DNA of 51,657 bases from Actinomycetota bacterium (GTDB lineage: Bacteria > Actinomycetota > Humimicrobiia > Humimicrobiales > Humimicrobiaceae). The translations under genes were made by a program, and so were the position numbers. Location of the stretch: positions 1 through 51,657 of the forward strand of contig JAMCVO010000683.1 of NCBI GenBank assembly GCA_023475715.1, given 5' to 3'. Below the pieces are notes generated by a model. It ran no database searches. It was given only the letters and a program-made list of their open reading frames with translations, and was not told the DNA's origin. Shown piece by piece: positions 20,852 through 29,084 of this stretch (position 1 is its first letter; every line of letters begins with the position of its first letter).

Positions 20852-20888
20852 CAGGAGCGAATTAATTACAAACATTAGTTCGCTCCTG
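20852..20888 (-). promoter_or_regulatory. lexA leader hairpin with embedded LexA box
   Basis: CAGGAGCGAA (20852-20861) and TTCGCTCCTG (20879-20888) form a perfect 10-bp inverted repeat. Within it, CAAACATTAGTTCG (20869-20882 on the + strand; CGAAC-N4-GTTTG on the lexA strand) is a Gram-positive-type SOS box. On the lexA strand the 5' arm also contains CAGGAG, the ribosome-binding site for the upstream ATG at 20875. Confidence 0.7.
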
Positions 20889-20918
20889 CACCTAGATTAA
20901 TTTAATCTATTATATTGT

Positions 20919-21920
20919 TTATTTTTCCTCTTTTTTTATCCAGGTCATCATTTTTCTAAGTTCTTTACCGACAACCTCAATTGGATGATTTTCCTCTTTT
21001 TTCTTTATTGCATTGTACAAAGGCCTTCCAGCCTGGTTTTCAAGTATCCAATCCTTTGCAAAAGCACCTGACTGAATATCTTCCAGTACTTTTTTCATAT
21101 TTTTTCTGGTTTCATCTGTAATTATTTTTTTGCCTATAACCATATCGCCATATTCTGCAGTATCGCTTATGGAATATCTCATCCAGGAAATTCCTCCCTC
21201 ATATATAAGATCTACAATAAGTTTAAGTTCACTTAGAACTTCAAAATATGCAATTTCGGGCTGGTATCCCGCATCGATAAGAGTGTCAAAACCAGCCCTT
21301 ATAAGTTCTGAAGTACCGCCACACAAAACAGCCTGCTCGCCGAACAGGTCAGTTTCTGTTTCTTCCTGAAATGTTGTTGAGATAATACCAACTCTTCCTG
21401 CACCAATTGCTTTTGCATAAGCTAATGCAATTTGCTTTGCCTTTCCTGAATAATCCTGTTGTACTGCAATAACCGCAGGAACACCGCTTCCTTCGGCATA
21501 CATTCTTCTTACTATGTGTCCGGGTCCTTTGGGAGCAATCATTATTACATCAATATCTTCCTGCGGAATTATCTGGTTATAATGAATATTGAAGCCGTGT
21601 GCAAAACACAAAACATTTCCTTTTTCGATATTTGGTTTAATTGCATTGTAATAAATTATTTTTTGAAGTTGATCTGGAAGAAGTATCATTATAATGTCTG
21701 CCATTTTTGCGGCCTTATCTGCACTGTAAACTTCAAAATCCTTGCTTTTTGCTGCTTCCCATGGTTTGCTTCCTTCAAGTTCACCTACAACTACATCCAT
21801 CCCGCTTTCACGAAGGTTTTGCGCATGAGCATGACCTTGGCTTCCATAACCTATGATAGCTATTTTCTTTCCTTTAAGGATATCCATATTGATATTTTTA
21901 TCGTAATTAATCTCTGCCAT
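20919..21920 (-). CDS. ilvC: ketol-acid reductoisomerase (class I)
   Basis: NADPH-dependent ketol-acid reductoisomerase (333 aa) of valine, leucine and isoleucine synthesis. The Rossmann fold carries [31 protein letters not shown] and the Mg-binding helices ([29 protein letters not shown]) are intact. It stands alone, with no ilvBN nearby, although in many genomes it lies in the ilv-leu operon. A strong AAGGAGGAG precedes the ATG. The stop is 83 nt upstream of the preferred lexA start, so read-through into lexA is possible. Confidence 0.96.
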   Translation of the reverse strand: MAEINYDKNINMDILKGKKIAIIGYGSQGHAHAQNLRESGMDVVVGELEGSKPWEAAKSKDFEVYSADKAAKMADIIMILLPDQLQKIIYYNAIKPNIEKGNVLCFAHGFNIHYNQIIPQEDIDVIMIAPKGPGHIVRRMYAEGSGVPAVIAVQQDYSGKAKQIALAYAKAIGAGRVGIISTTFQEETETDLFGEQAVLCGGTSELIRAGFDTLIDAGYQPEIAYFEVLSELKLIVDLIYEGGISWMRYSISDTAEYGDMVIGKKIITDETRKNMKKVLEDIQSGAFAKDWILENQAGRPLYNAIKKKEENHPIEVVGKELRKMMTWIKKEEK

Positions 21921-22250
21921 TTCTCCTCCTTAATGATTTAATTATTAGTATTAACATTGATTTTTAAAAAAATAAATTAGTATTTAAAAAACTAAATTAA
22001 AACTACCTGGTTATTTTATCAAATATGATTAAAAAATTACATTATTTTTTGTTTTGGAAAAATGGACAATTTAACATAGATATGAAGTAGAAGTAATACC
22101 AACTTATGCAGGGGAGTAGAAGATATAGGAATTCAAAAAAAATTTAAAAAAACTATTGACACAAACATATGTTCGTATTAATATAATAGCGAACATATGT
22201 TCTATATATAATTTATCATAGCAAAATAACAATAATTGGTAGGTGTAGGA
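21921..22250. other. divergent intergenic region between ilvC and the yneA-like gene
   Basis: The left edge holds the ilvC Shine-Dalgarno on the minus strand. The right part (22156-22202) holds the SOS-controlled promoter on the + strand. Between about 21960 and 22150 I see only AT-rich sequence with no open frame or hairpin. Confidence 0.5.
22156..22202 (+). promoter_or_regulatory. SOS promoter with two LexA boxes
   Basis: TTGACA (22156-22161) with a 17-bp spacer to TAATAT (22179-22184) forms the promoter; TATAAT at 22182-22187 gives a longer 20-bp spacing. Two LexA boxes overlap it: AAAC-ATAT-GTTC (22163-22174) in the spacer and GAAC-ATAT-GTTC (22191-22202, perfect) at the likely transcription start. 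Both fit the Gram-positive consensus CGAAC-N4-GTTCG closely. Confidence 0.88.
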
Positions 22251-22553
22251 ATGCATACAAAAATAGGAAAATTAAAGAAAATTTCTATAATAATACTTAC
22301 AATTCTTGTATCATTGTTGGTTATTTATGCTTTATATGTCAGTAAATCAAGGTTTTATAATCCTGAAATTGTAATGTATTCGCAGATAACAATTGATGAA
22401 ACCAATGATATAAATGATGTAATTTCCAAATATTCAGACAGGATTACTAAAGACAGATTTATAAGTGAAGTCAAGAAAGTAAATAATCTGAGCAGTTTAA
22501 ACAATGAATCAGTATATGGAAAAACTCTATATATTCCTTTAATTAAAAATTGA
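22251..22553 (+). CDS. YneA-like SOS cell-division inhibitor
   Basis: A 100-aa protein with a short basic N-terminus, one transmembrane segment (about 10-29, ISIIILTILVSLLVIYALYV) and an extracytoplasmic LysM-like domain (about 45-100, including ISKYSDRITKDRFISEVKKVN and ending TLYIPL). This is the architecture of YneA/DivS-type proteins, which block septation during the SOS response. The tandem LexA boxes in its promoter agree, as does lexA 1.4 kb away. I start at ATG 22251; an in-frame TTG lies at 22236. Sequence identity to known YneA is low, so the call rests on architecture plus regulation. Confidence 0.75.
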   Translation: MHTKIGKLKKISIIILTILVSLLVIYALYVSKSRFYNPEIVMYSQITIDETNDINDVISKYSDRITKDRFISEVKKVNNLSSLNNESVYGKTLYIPLIKN

Positions 22554-22688
22554 TTTCTTCAGAAATTAATTAAAATTTATTATAAATCTGGCCATAATTT
22601 AATTTGTAAGTTAAGATAAGAGATAAGAAAATAATAAATTTTTTTCTGTTTTTAATCTTTTTAATTTTAAATATTTTTTTTATTAATT

Positions 22689-23123
22689 ATGGTCAAAATA
22701 AAAATAAAGTTACTTGATAAATCTTTACCATTTCCAAAATATTCACATAAAGGCGATGCAGGTCTGGATTTATTCAGCTCCATTGATTGTGCTATCAAGC
22801 CTTATGAAAGAAAGTTGGTGCCAACAGGAATAAAAGTTGCAATTCCCAAAGGATATGCAGGATTTGTACAACCCAGATCAGGTCTTGCCATAAAACATGG
22901 TATTTCGCTTGTTAATAGTCCGGGATTAATAGATTCAGGTTATCGCGGTGAAATTTGTATAATAATGATTAATTTTGATAAAGATAATGAATTTAATATA
23001 AGAAAAGGTGACAAAATTTGTCAGCTTGTAATACAAAAAGTTGATGAAGCTATATTAATAGAAGTAGATGATATTGGAAAATCTGATCGTGGTGAAGGCG
23101 GATTCGGAAGTACGGGCTTATAA
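22689..23123 (+). CDS. dut: deoxyuridine 5'-triphosphate nucleotidohydrolase
   Basis: Trimeric dUTPase (144 aa) that hydrolyses dUTP to dUMP and keeps uracil out of DNA. The five motifs are present: AGLDLFS (1), PRSGLAIKHGISLVNSPGLID (2-3), YRGEICIIMINFD, and the C-terminal glycine-rich RGEGGFGSTG (5). The ATG has no Shine-Dalgarno. It lies 135 nt after the SOS gene and is the last + strand gene before dif; whether it shares the SOS promoter cannot be decided. Confidence 0.96.
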   Translation: MVKIKIKLLDKSLPFPKYSHKGDAGLDLFSSIDCAIKPYERKLVPTGIKVAIPKGYAGFVQPRSGLAIKHGISLVNSPGLIDSGYRGEICIIMINFDKDNEFNIRKGDKICQLVIQKVDEAILIEVDDIGKSDRGEGGFGSTGL

Positions 23124-23155
23124 TTATATTAAATATCTATTCTTTTATTCTTTTT

Positions 23156-23181
23156 AAGTAAAAATTAATTTATTTTTACTT
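23156..23181. terminator. AT-rich hairpin after dut
   Basis: AAGTAAAAAT (23156-23165) and ATTTTTACTT (23172-23181) form a perfect 10-bp inverted repeat with a 6-nt loop. It lies between the converging dut and cysE genes and could end transcription in both directions. It is weak in G-C pairs. Confidence 0.4.
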
Positions 23182-23287
23182 CGATTAGATGATTTATCTG
23201 CAATAATAATAATTAAAATATTATTAAAATTATTATCATATTTAAATATTATTTAAAGAATTTGACTTAAACAAGGATATTTAATAA

Positions 23288-23315
23288 AGTACCGATAATG
23301 TATATTATGTAAACT
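23288..23315 (+). other. dif: dif site (XerC/XerD chromosome dimer resolution site)
   Basis: A 28-bp site with two recombinase arms. The XerC arm is AGTACCGATAA (23288-23298), the central region TGTATA (23299-23304), and the XerD arm TTATGTAAACT (23305-23315). By my count it matches the B. subtilis dif at 23 of 28 positions and the E. coli dif at 21 of 28. The central hexamer and flanking ATAA and TTATGT are identical to E. coli, and the CCGATAA of the XerC arm is as in actinobacterial dif. It lies in an intergenic gap where gene polarity switches from + to minus. Confidence 0.9.
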
Positions 23316-23413
23316 AGAGATTTTGTTACTTCAGCAGACTTCATTTTTTTACCCCTGCACTTATTATTTACCTAGATTCTTTATTATTCTTATTATCAAT
23401 AATTTAACATAAC

Positions 23414-23968
23414 TCAGCTTTGCTTTATGACTTTGGCTGGTGTTCCTGCAGCAAGACAATTTGAGGGTAAGGAATCCAGGACAAGAGAATGAGCTCCGAT
23501 AACAGTATTATCTCCTATTTTGACGGGACCAAGGACTGTTACACCGGTATAGAGAATAACATTATCACCAATTTCCGGATAGCCAGGGTCCCCATGATGG
23601 AAAATTGAATGTCCTACGCCCCCCAGTGCAACGTTAGCAAATATACTGACATTATTCCCTATCCTCACTCCCCTGCCAATAATAACACCAGAGGAATGCC
23701 AGATTCTGCATCCTGATCCAATTTCCGCCCCCGGATCAATCTCTGCGCCATTAAAGAAAAAATTTATACGGCAACATATTTCTGCAAGTAATCTAAGCCT
23801 TATTTTGTAAAGTTTGCGATAAAATCTATAGCACAACATAGCTTGTACTCCGGGTTTAACCAATAATATCCTTAAAGCTCCCCAAAAGTCTATTTTGCCT
23901 TGCATTGTGCCATATTTGCCAAATAACACTCTTGCATCACCTTTTAAACTGCCTTTAGATTTATCCAT
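23414..23968 (-). CDS. cysE: serine O-acetyltransferase (CysE/EpsC type)
   Basis: Left-handed beta-helix acetyltransferase (184 aa) that makes O-acetylserine for cysteine. Hexapeptide repeats run from about residue 75 to 180 (DPGAEIGSGCRIWHSSGVIIGRG, then GVTVLGPVKIGDNTVIGAHSLV), after a helical N-terminus (QAMLCYRFYRKLYK). A related polysaccharide serine acetyltransferase role is possible because no cysK is adjacent. It is the first gene on the minus-strand side of dif. Confidence 0.82.
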   Translation of the reverse strand: MDKSKGSLKGDARVLFGKYGTMQGKIDFWGALRILLVKPGVQAMLCYRFYRKLYKIRLRLLAEICCRINFFFNGAEIDPGAEIGSGCRIWHSSGVIIGRGVRIGNNVSIFANVALGGVGHSIFHHGDPGYPEIGDNVILYTGVTVLGPVKIGDNTVIGAHSLVLDSLPSNCLAAGTPAKVIKQS

Positions 23969-24042
23969 AAAAAATTAAAAAAAATTATAAAATTTTATAA
24001 AAAATGATTTAAAATATAACTGTATAAAACTTCATTTTAAAC

Positions 24043-24123
24043 TAAATTATAATATTAATTATATATATTAATTATATATATTATTATATTATAATATATA
24101 AATATTAAAATTATTAATTATAA
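24043..24123. repeat. 81-bp stretch of pure A/T
   Basis: The interval contains no G or C and includes near-tandem copies of ATATATTAATT followed by TATTATATTATAATATATA. It lies between cysE and the next minus-strand gene, about 0.75 kb from dif. It may mark an easily melted or bent segment, or simply reflect base composition. Confidence 0.6.
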
Positions 24124-24155
24124 GTGCTAAAATTATTTTGTTACTTATTTTTAAG

Positions 24156-24509
24156 TTACTTGTTTATGAATTTAAATAAAATGCTGTCAAAATCTTTTCT
24201 ATAAAATAGTTTCACATTTACATCAGGATATAATTCCCTTAGCTTTTTTAATTTTCTATTCTTTTTTGTAACCAATTTTTGATTCAATGTCGTAAGTTCA
24301 ATAAAAAGGTTATAATCAGGAATATAAAAATCGGGAGTAAAAGACACAATCGGATTACCGATCTTATCCCATTCAATCGGAAAGGTTTTAGGTTCATACC
24401 GCCATTTAATTCTATAGAAATCTAAAATTTTAGCAAATTCTTTTTCACTTCTGTGAGCAAAATTTATTTCTTTATATCTAAATTTTGGAATAGTATTATT
24501 GATTTTCAT
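24156..24509 (-). CDS. small PD-(D/E)XK-nuclease-like protein
   Basis: A 117-aa protein. The segment RSEKEFAKILDFYRIKWRYEPKTFPIEW, then SFTPDFYIPDYNLFIELT and a lysine-rich helix, resembles the PD-(D/E)XK nuclease core: a Glu in helix 1, Asp in TPDFYIP, and Glu in FIELT. The usual E-X-K lysine is replaced by Thr, so activity is uncertain. It lies 37 nt downstream of the DUF151 nuclease gene and is likely co-transcribed. An AAGGAG is present but 15 nt from the ATG. The function is not known. Confidence 0.6.
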   Translation of the reverse strand: MKINNTIPKFRYKEINFAHRSEKEFAKILDFYRIKWRYEPKTFPIEWDKIGNPIVSFTPDFYIPDYNLFIELTTLNQKLVTKKNRKLKKLRELYPDVNVKLFYRKDFDSILFKFINK

Positions 24510-24546
24510 AAATATTTGTAATTTTTCTCCTTTTTAATATAACTTT

Positions 24547-25041
24547 TTATTTTTGGTCAAAATCTTCGGGAGTTATATTATCAAGAAATTTTTTAAATTT
24601 TTTTACTTCATCCTCAATAGTTTGGATTTGAAGCCCTGCTTGTTCAAGCACATGCTCTGCAGTTAGTATTTTGCATTTTTTTCTTACTGCAATTGCTATG
24701 GCATCAGAAGGTCTGGAATCAATCTTTATTATTTTATTCTTAAGGTTTTTAAGATTCAAGTATGCATAGAATGTATTATCTCTTAAATCGCATACTTCTA
24801 TAGTATCTACCGAAACGTCCAGATCTTTCAGTATGTTTATTATTAGATCATGGGTCATGGGTCTTGGTGTCTTAATATTGGAAAGTTCCAGAGCAATGGC
24901 CGAAGCTTCAAAGGCACCGACCCAGATCGGAAGATATCTGCTACCCTTATGTTCTTTTAAAAGAATGATAGGTCTCTGAGATGGGAATTCAATCCGGACA
25001 CCTTCAAGTGTCATTTCAATTAATCTATAGTCTTTATCCAA
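24547..25041 (-). CDS. bifunctional nuclease family protein (DUF151)
   Basis: A 164-aa protein with the BFN/DUF151 domain: VRIEFPSQRPIILLKEHKGSRYLPIWVGAFEASAIALEL, then RPMTHDLI and IKIDSRPSDAIAIAVRKKCKILTAEHVLE. Members of this family have reported DNase/RNase activity. Mycobacterial homologues sit beside garA and the MerR gene ftsR; here those genes are 3-4 kb away on the same strand. The start is TTG 25041; ATG 25014 (MTLEGVRIEF) is an alternative that fits the family start better. Confidence 0.88.
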   Translation of the reverse strand: MDKDYRLIEMTLEGVRIEFPSQRPIILLKEHKGSRYLPIWVGAFEASAIALELSNIKTPRPMTHDLIINILKDLDVSVDTIEVCDLRDNTFYAYLNLKNLKNKIIKIDSRPSDAIAIAVRKKCKILTAEHVLEQAGLQIQTIEDEVKKFKKFLDNITPEDFDQK

Positions 25042-25274
25042 TTTATTTTTAATAAGTTATTAATTCTAAATAAATAAGCAGTTAATTTTAAATATTAAAT
25101 ATATTCACACATACTATTGAATTATTATCTTTGTATTTGTATAAGTCTATTTGTAAAAAAATAAAAAATAAAGTCTTGTTTAAGGTGAATTATATCATTT
25201 TAGTGCATAAATTCATATTAACGCGGTTTAAATAAAACAAAAATAAAAGTAGCTATCCTATAAAATTTAAGCTT

Positions 25275-25883
25275 TTACTGGTTCATTTTGAGAAGCTCTA
25301 TATCTCTTTTGACCATACCTAGTCTTAGCTCATAAATCGAATCAAGGTTTCTGTATTTTTGTTTATAATCAAGGCCATATCCCACCACAAACTCTTCTCC
25401 TATACTGAAACCTGTATATTTTATATTGATATTAGCTATTCTTCTGACATTTCTGTCCAGCAGCGTGCAGATTTCCATGCTGCCAGGAGATCTGGATTTT
25501 AAGTTTCTGAGTAAATAAGCAATAGTGAGCCCGGTATCTATTATATCCTCAACAATTATTACATCCTTGCCTTCAATTGAATCTTCCAGATCCTTAGTTA
25601 TTTTTACGATACCGGTAGAGGTCTGGTGCATCCCATGATATGAAGAAATACCCATAAAATCTATGGTAAGATCAATATTTATTTTTCTTGCAAGATCCGT
25701 TAAAAATATTACTCCACCACGAAGAACACTGATAAGAACCAGATCTTTACCCGAATAATCTTCCGTAATTCTATTTCCAAGCTCAGAAACCTTATCATTT
25801 ATAACTGAGCTTGGAAATAATATTTTTCCTAAAACTTCACTTTTTAATAAGCTGCTGTTTAAAGTATTTTTAAAATTTTCCAT
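25275..25883 (-). CDS. hpt: hypoxanthine phosphoribosyltransferase
   Basis: Purine salvage enzyme (202 aa) converting hypoxanthine or guanine to IMP or GMP. The PRPP-binding loop is VIIVEDIIDTGLTIAYLL; LVLISVLRGGVIFLTDLARKI and SYHGMHQTSTG are also typical. The N-terminus is about 15 residues longer than common Hpt. It lies 12 nt after the DUF3048 lipoprotein gene. The 233-bp gap downstream before the DUF151 gene is AT-rich with no feature I can name. Confidence 0.94.
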   Translation of the reverse strand: MENFKNTLNSSLLKSEVLGKILFPSSVINDKVSELGNRITEDYSGKDLVLISVLRGGVIFLTDLARKINIDLTIDFMGISSYHGMHQTSTGIVKITKDLEDSIEGKDVIIVEDIIDTGLTIAYLLRNLKSRSPGSMEICTLLDRNVRRIANINIKYTGFSIGEEFVVGYGLDYKQKYRNLDSIYELRLGMVKRDIELLKMNQ

Positions 25884-25895
25884 TTCAAGGGACTA

Positions 25896-27047
25896 TTAAT
25901 AATCCACTCTGTCAATACCTGAAATAAGACCTATCCAGGTATGTCCTCTATTGAATAATACAACATTTCCATCTTTATCTTTAAAAGTAAAAGGATCGAG
26001 TGCGCTATTTCTGCCCCATGTTCCTTCAATTACTTTCCCATCCAAGAAATAAAAAGCCTCTCCTTCCTGGGTCGTTCTCACTATCATATGACCGGAAGAG
26101 TCTCCGGAATTCTTAATATCCGTAACCATAATAATTACATTATTAACTGCAATCTGCTTTCCCGATTCCCTGTCGGTGCTGGGAGAACCGGCTACAGATT
26201 TCAGATAAGTATTATTCTTGTTGTCATATTCAAACAATTCTTTATATTGTGGAATTGAATAATCAACCGTTATCTTTGATATATCTCCCCTATCCGGTTC
26301 AGGAGCATCTAATTTAAAATGAAATGGAGACTGTTGTCCGCCTTCAAGTTTATAACCCTGCTTAGAAGCAAGTTCTTTTATTCTTGGAGTGAACATATAG
26401 GCATTGTGTGGTGCAACTCTGGAGCTGTCTCTTTTACTATCAACTCCATTGCCATCAATAAAATTTGCAGCAATGGTACTGTTCCCACTGTCATCACCTA
26501 GCGGAGTTAAGTAATCCAGTCCAAGATTTTCGATAACTTTATAAAAAATCGGAGCCGTTCCCCAGAAAACATAAATAGGATCAAGGCTTCTTGCAATCTC
26601 TGCATAATATGGCCTTGCGCTTCTTACCGGACCCACCAAATCTGAATCATATGATGAAAATACAGCAACAAATCTTGTAATACCGTATTCATCAACTACT
26701 TCAAAAACGACATCCGCATTTATAAGCCCGGACTGCGGTCTTGCATCAGGCGTATTTTCAACCATTATTGCTAAAGGTCTTGAATTCAATACTGTATCTG
26801 AAATTTCCAATCCGCTGAAAATATTAATATTTCCGGTTATTTCCATATTATTTACTTTGTTACCTGTTTCCTCAGTGGTTTCACTGGAACTTGTTTCCTG
26901 GGCCGTTGTTTCTTCCTGTGTGGTTGTTTCGCTTGTTTCGGTGGTTGGTGTTTTTTTACAGCCTGCAAGACCTATTGTAAAGACAAGAACCAAAACAACG
27001 CCAAATGATATTAAAACTTTAGTCACCTTAATAATTTTTTTACCCAA
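25896..27047 (-). CDS. DUF3048 (YerB-like) lipoprotein
   Basis: A 383-aa exported lipoprotein. Its signal peptide ends in lipobox LAGC (Cys30), followed by a Thr/Ser/Glu-rich linker (about 33-61). The two DUF3048 domains follow (RPLAIMVENTPDARPQSGLINADVVFEVV, then VGPVRSARPYYAEIA; C-terminal DKDGNVVLFNRGHTWIGLI). The biochemical function of the family is unknown; it acts on the outer face of the membrane. The start is TTG with GGAGGGAG upstream. It lies between dacA and hpt. Confidence 0.9.
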   Translation of the reverse strand: MGKKIIKVTKVLISFGVVLVLVFTIGLAGCKKTPTTETSETTTQEETTAQETSSSETTEETGNKVNNMEITGNINIFSGLEISDTVLNSRPLAIMVENTPDARPQSGLINADVVFEVVDEYGITRFVAVFSSYDSDLVGPVRSARPYYAEIARSLDPIYVFWGTAPIFYKVIENLGLDYLTPLGDDSGNSTIAANFIDGNGVDSKRDSSRVAPHNAYMFTPRIKELASKQGYKLEGGQQSPFHFKLDAPEPDRGDISKITVDYSIPQYKELFEYDNKNNTYLKSVAGSPSTDRESGKQIAVNNVIIMVTDIKNSGDSSGHMIVRTTQEGEAFYFLDGKVIEGTWGRNSALDPFTFKDKDGNVVLFNRGHTWIGLISGIDRVDY

Positions 27048-27095
27048 AATTATTCTCCCTCCGTAAACTTGTTTTGCTTTTTAAATATAAAAATT

Positions 27096-28349
27096 TTACC
27101 CTCTTATAAATAAATTTTTAATTATTATAAAGATAAAAACCAAAAAGTAAAATGGTAACAGAAAAATTAATACTTTTTTTGGATTCTGATTCTTTTCAGT
27201 AACTATGTTTTGGATAATTACCGGTTTATCTATAGAATTTTTAGAAATGAGTTTTATATCCTCTGCATTTTTATTATTGATATTGACACTGATTTTCCCT
27301 ATTTCTTGTCCTTTGGTAATAGGAAGAGCTATATCACTATTTAAGGTTTCCGTTATTTCAATTTTATCATTAATATTGACCAGTTGTGCAAAATCTTTTT
27401 GGGGGTATAAATCCAGTGAAACTTCACTGTTACCATTTTTTATTTTTATTGTTTTATAAATTTTATTTGAATCAACAATATTTATATTAGAATAATTATC
27501 ATTTGCCCAATTAATGAGGTTTAGAATATCTTCAGCTCTTTTGTTCTCTTCACTTTTTAAAACCACAGTAATCAATTTAAGGCCTTGCCTTTCAGAATAT
27601 AGAACAAGGCAATACCCTGCGTTTTCTGTAAAACCAGTTTTGATACCCTTAATATAATCAAAAAAAAGCAGTATGTTGGTATTGAATATATCAACTTTCT
27701 TATCATTTATAAAAATACAGTCATTTTTTGTATTGGTAATTTTTCTAAAAAGCTCATTATTCATGGAATATCTTGCAATTATAGCCAGGTCCCTGGCAGT
27801 TGTCTTATGCTCTGGATACTTTGTGTCCAGTCCATTGGTGTTTTGGAAAAAAGTATCAAATGCACCAATTTCCTTTGCCTTTTCGTTCATCAATTTAACA
27901 AAATCCTTTTCATTTCCGGATATATATTCTGCAATTGCAATAGTTGCATTATTGTTAGAATTAATAAGAGCAGCCTTAAGCAAATCCATAATGCTGATTT
28001 TGTCACCTTTTTTAAAAGAAAAAAAAGAACTATTCTTACCTGCAGCGTTTCTTGAGATTATTGCTATTTCATTCAAGTCAGTTACATTTTCAATTGCAAC
28101 AATTCCGGTCATTATTTTTGTTATGCTTGCAGGATATAACTTTTCGTTTGAGTTTTTTTCCCATAAAATCTTGCCTGAATCATATTCCATTATTATTGCT
28201 GCTTCCGCTGTTATGTCAATAAAATCATTACTGGCAGCATGGATATATTTTGGAACAATTGTAAAATTTATAATTGGAATTAAAATTAAAAAAATGAGAA
28301 ATTTAATTAAGACTGATGCGTACCGCAGGAGTAATCTTTTAATGCTCAT
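27096..28349 (-). CDS. dacA: D-alanyl-D-alanine carboxypeptidase (DacA/DacF type)
   Basis: Low-molecular-weight penicillin-binding protein (417 aa) that trims the terminal D-Ala of peptidoglycan stem peptides. An N-terminal export signal (about 14-38) precedes the S11 domain with Ser75-Ile-Thr-Lys78 (SxxK), Ser131-Asn-Asn (SxN) and Lys237-Thr-Gly (KTG). A C-terminal beta domain and a final hydrophobic helix (about 392-413) anchor it to the membrane. Its ATG overlaps the merR stop by 4 nt (ATGA). Confidence 0.94.
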   Translation of the reverse strand: MSIKRLLLRYASVLIKFLIFLILIPIINFTIVPKYIHAASNDFIDITAEAAIIMEYDSGKILWEKNSNEKLYPASITKIMTGIVAIENVTDLNEIAIISRNAAGKNSSFFSFKKGDKISIMDLLKAALINSNNNATIAIAEYISGNEKDFVKLMNEKAKEIGAFDTFFQNTNGLDTKYPEHKTTARDLAIIARYSMNNELFRKITNTKNDCIFINDKKVDIFNTNILLFFDYIKGIKTGFTENAGYCLVLYSERQGLKLITVVLKSEENKRAEDILNLINWANDNYSNINIVDSNKIYKTIKIKNGNSEVSLDLYPQKDFAQLVNINDKIEITETLNSDIALPITKGQEIGKISVNINNKNAEDIKLISKNSIDKPVIIQNIVTEKNQNPKKVLIFLLPFYFLVFIFIIIKNLFIRG

Positions 28350-29062
28350 TTATAATTATCCAGAAAATTTTTATTTTCCTTTTTGAAAAGTAACTCATGA
28401 AGTTTAATGAAGTAATCTTCTAACTTAAAAATAGTTCTTTGCGCTCTTTTTTTAGAATCTTTGTTTGAAGATTTAATAAGCGGAAAAATAATTTGTTGTA
28501 TGAATATTGAAAATCTGTTTGCAGAATTCTCTATTAATTTAAGGTGCTTAACATGAATACCAAATTTTTCAAGCTCACTTACAATTCTTAATATCTCGAT
28601 ATCGACTCCGTCTATTACAAACTTACCATCCTCTTCATGCCAGGAAATTATATTATCAGTTACAAGCTCATTTAAAGACTCCTGTGAAAGTTTATATCTT
28701 TCTTTTACATCCTCTACAGTTAATTTTCCTACTTTGAAATTTTTATTTTCATCTTCTAATTTTAATTGCAACTCTTTTAAAGCTCCTTTATCTTTTTCCA
28801 CTTTTTCGAAATCTACAGAATCTATTTTTTCCTTGATTACTTCCAAGGGCATAAAATAATCTTTCTGGAGTTTCAGAATAAAATTTATCTTTCTTATGTC
28901 ATCCCTAAAATAAACCCTGTACTTATTGTCTGCCCTTTTAGGAATTATCAATCCTTTAGATTCCAGAAATCTTAACTTGCTGTTAGTAAGGTCCGGGTAA
29001 TATTTCCTGAATTTCCTGACCAGCTCGCCAATTGTAATGTAGGACTTTTTTATATTTTCCAT
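28346..29062 (-). CDS. MerR-family transcriptional regulator, FtsR-like
   Basis: A 238-aa regulator with an N-terminal MerR winged helix (ITIGELVRKFRKYYPDLTNSKLRFLESKGLI), where the residues after GLI (IPKRADNKYRVYF) form the wing, and a long C-terminal helical region. It lies 22 nt after the FHA gene. This FHA-MerR pair, with a DUF151 gene nearby, is the arrangement around garA and ftsR in actinobacteria, where FtsR activates ftsZ. The FtsR role is inferred from synteny and size. Confidence 0.82.
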   Translation of the reverse strand: MENIKKSYITIGELVRKFRKYYPDLTNSKLRFLESKGLIIPKRADNKYRVYFRDDIRKINFILKLQKDYFMPLEVIKEKIDSVDFEKVEKDKGALKELQLKLEDENKNFKVGKLTVEDVKERYKLSQESLNELVTDNIISWHEEDGKFVIDGVDIEILRIVSELEKFGIHVKHLKLIENSANRFSIFIQQIIFPLIKSSNKDSKKRAQRTIFKLEDYFIKLHELLFKKENKNFLDNYK

Positions 29063-29084
29063 TTTTATTTTTTATTCTCCCTTA

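Noticed and set aside
23254..23287. Promoter-like TTGACT before dif
   Set aside because: The matching -10 (TAAAGT) is poor and no gene follows on that strand.
24043..24123. CRISPR array or minisatellite
   Set aside because: The stretch is plain A/T sequence without regular repeat-spacer units.
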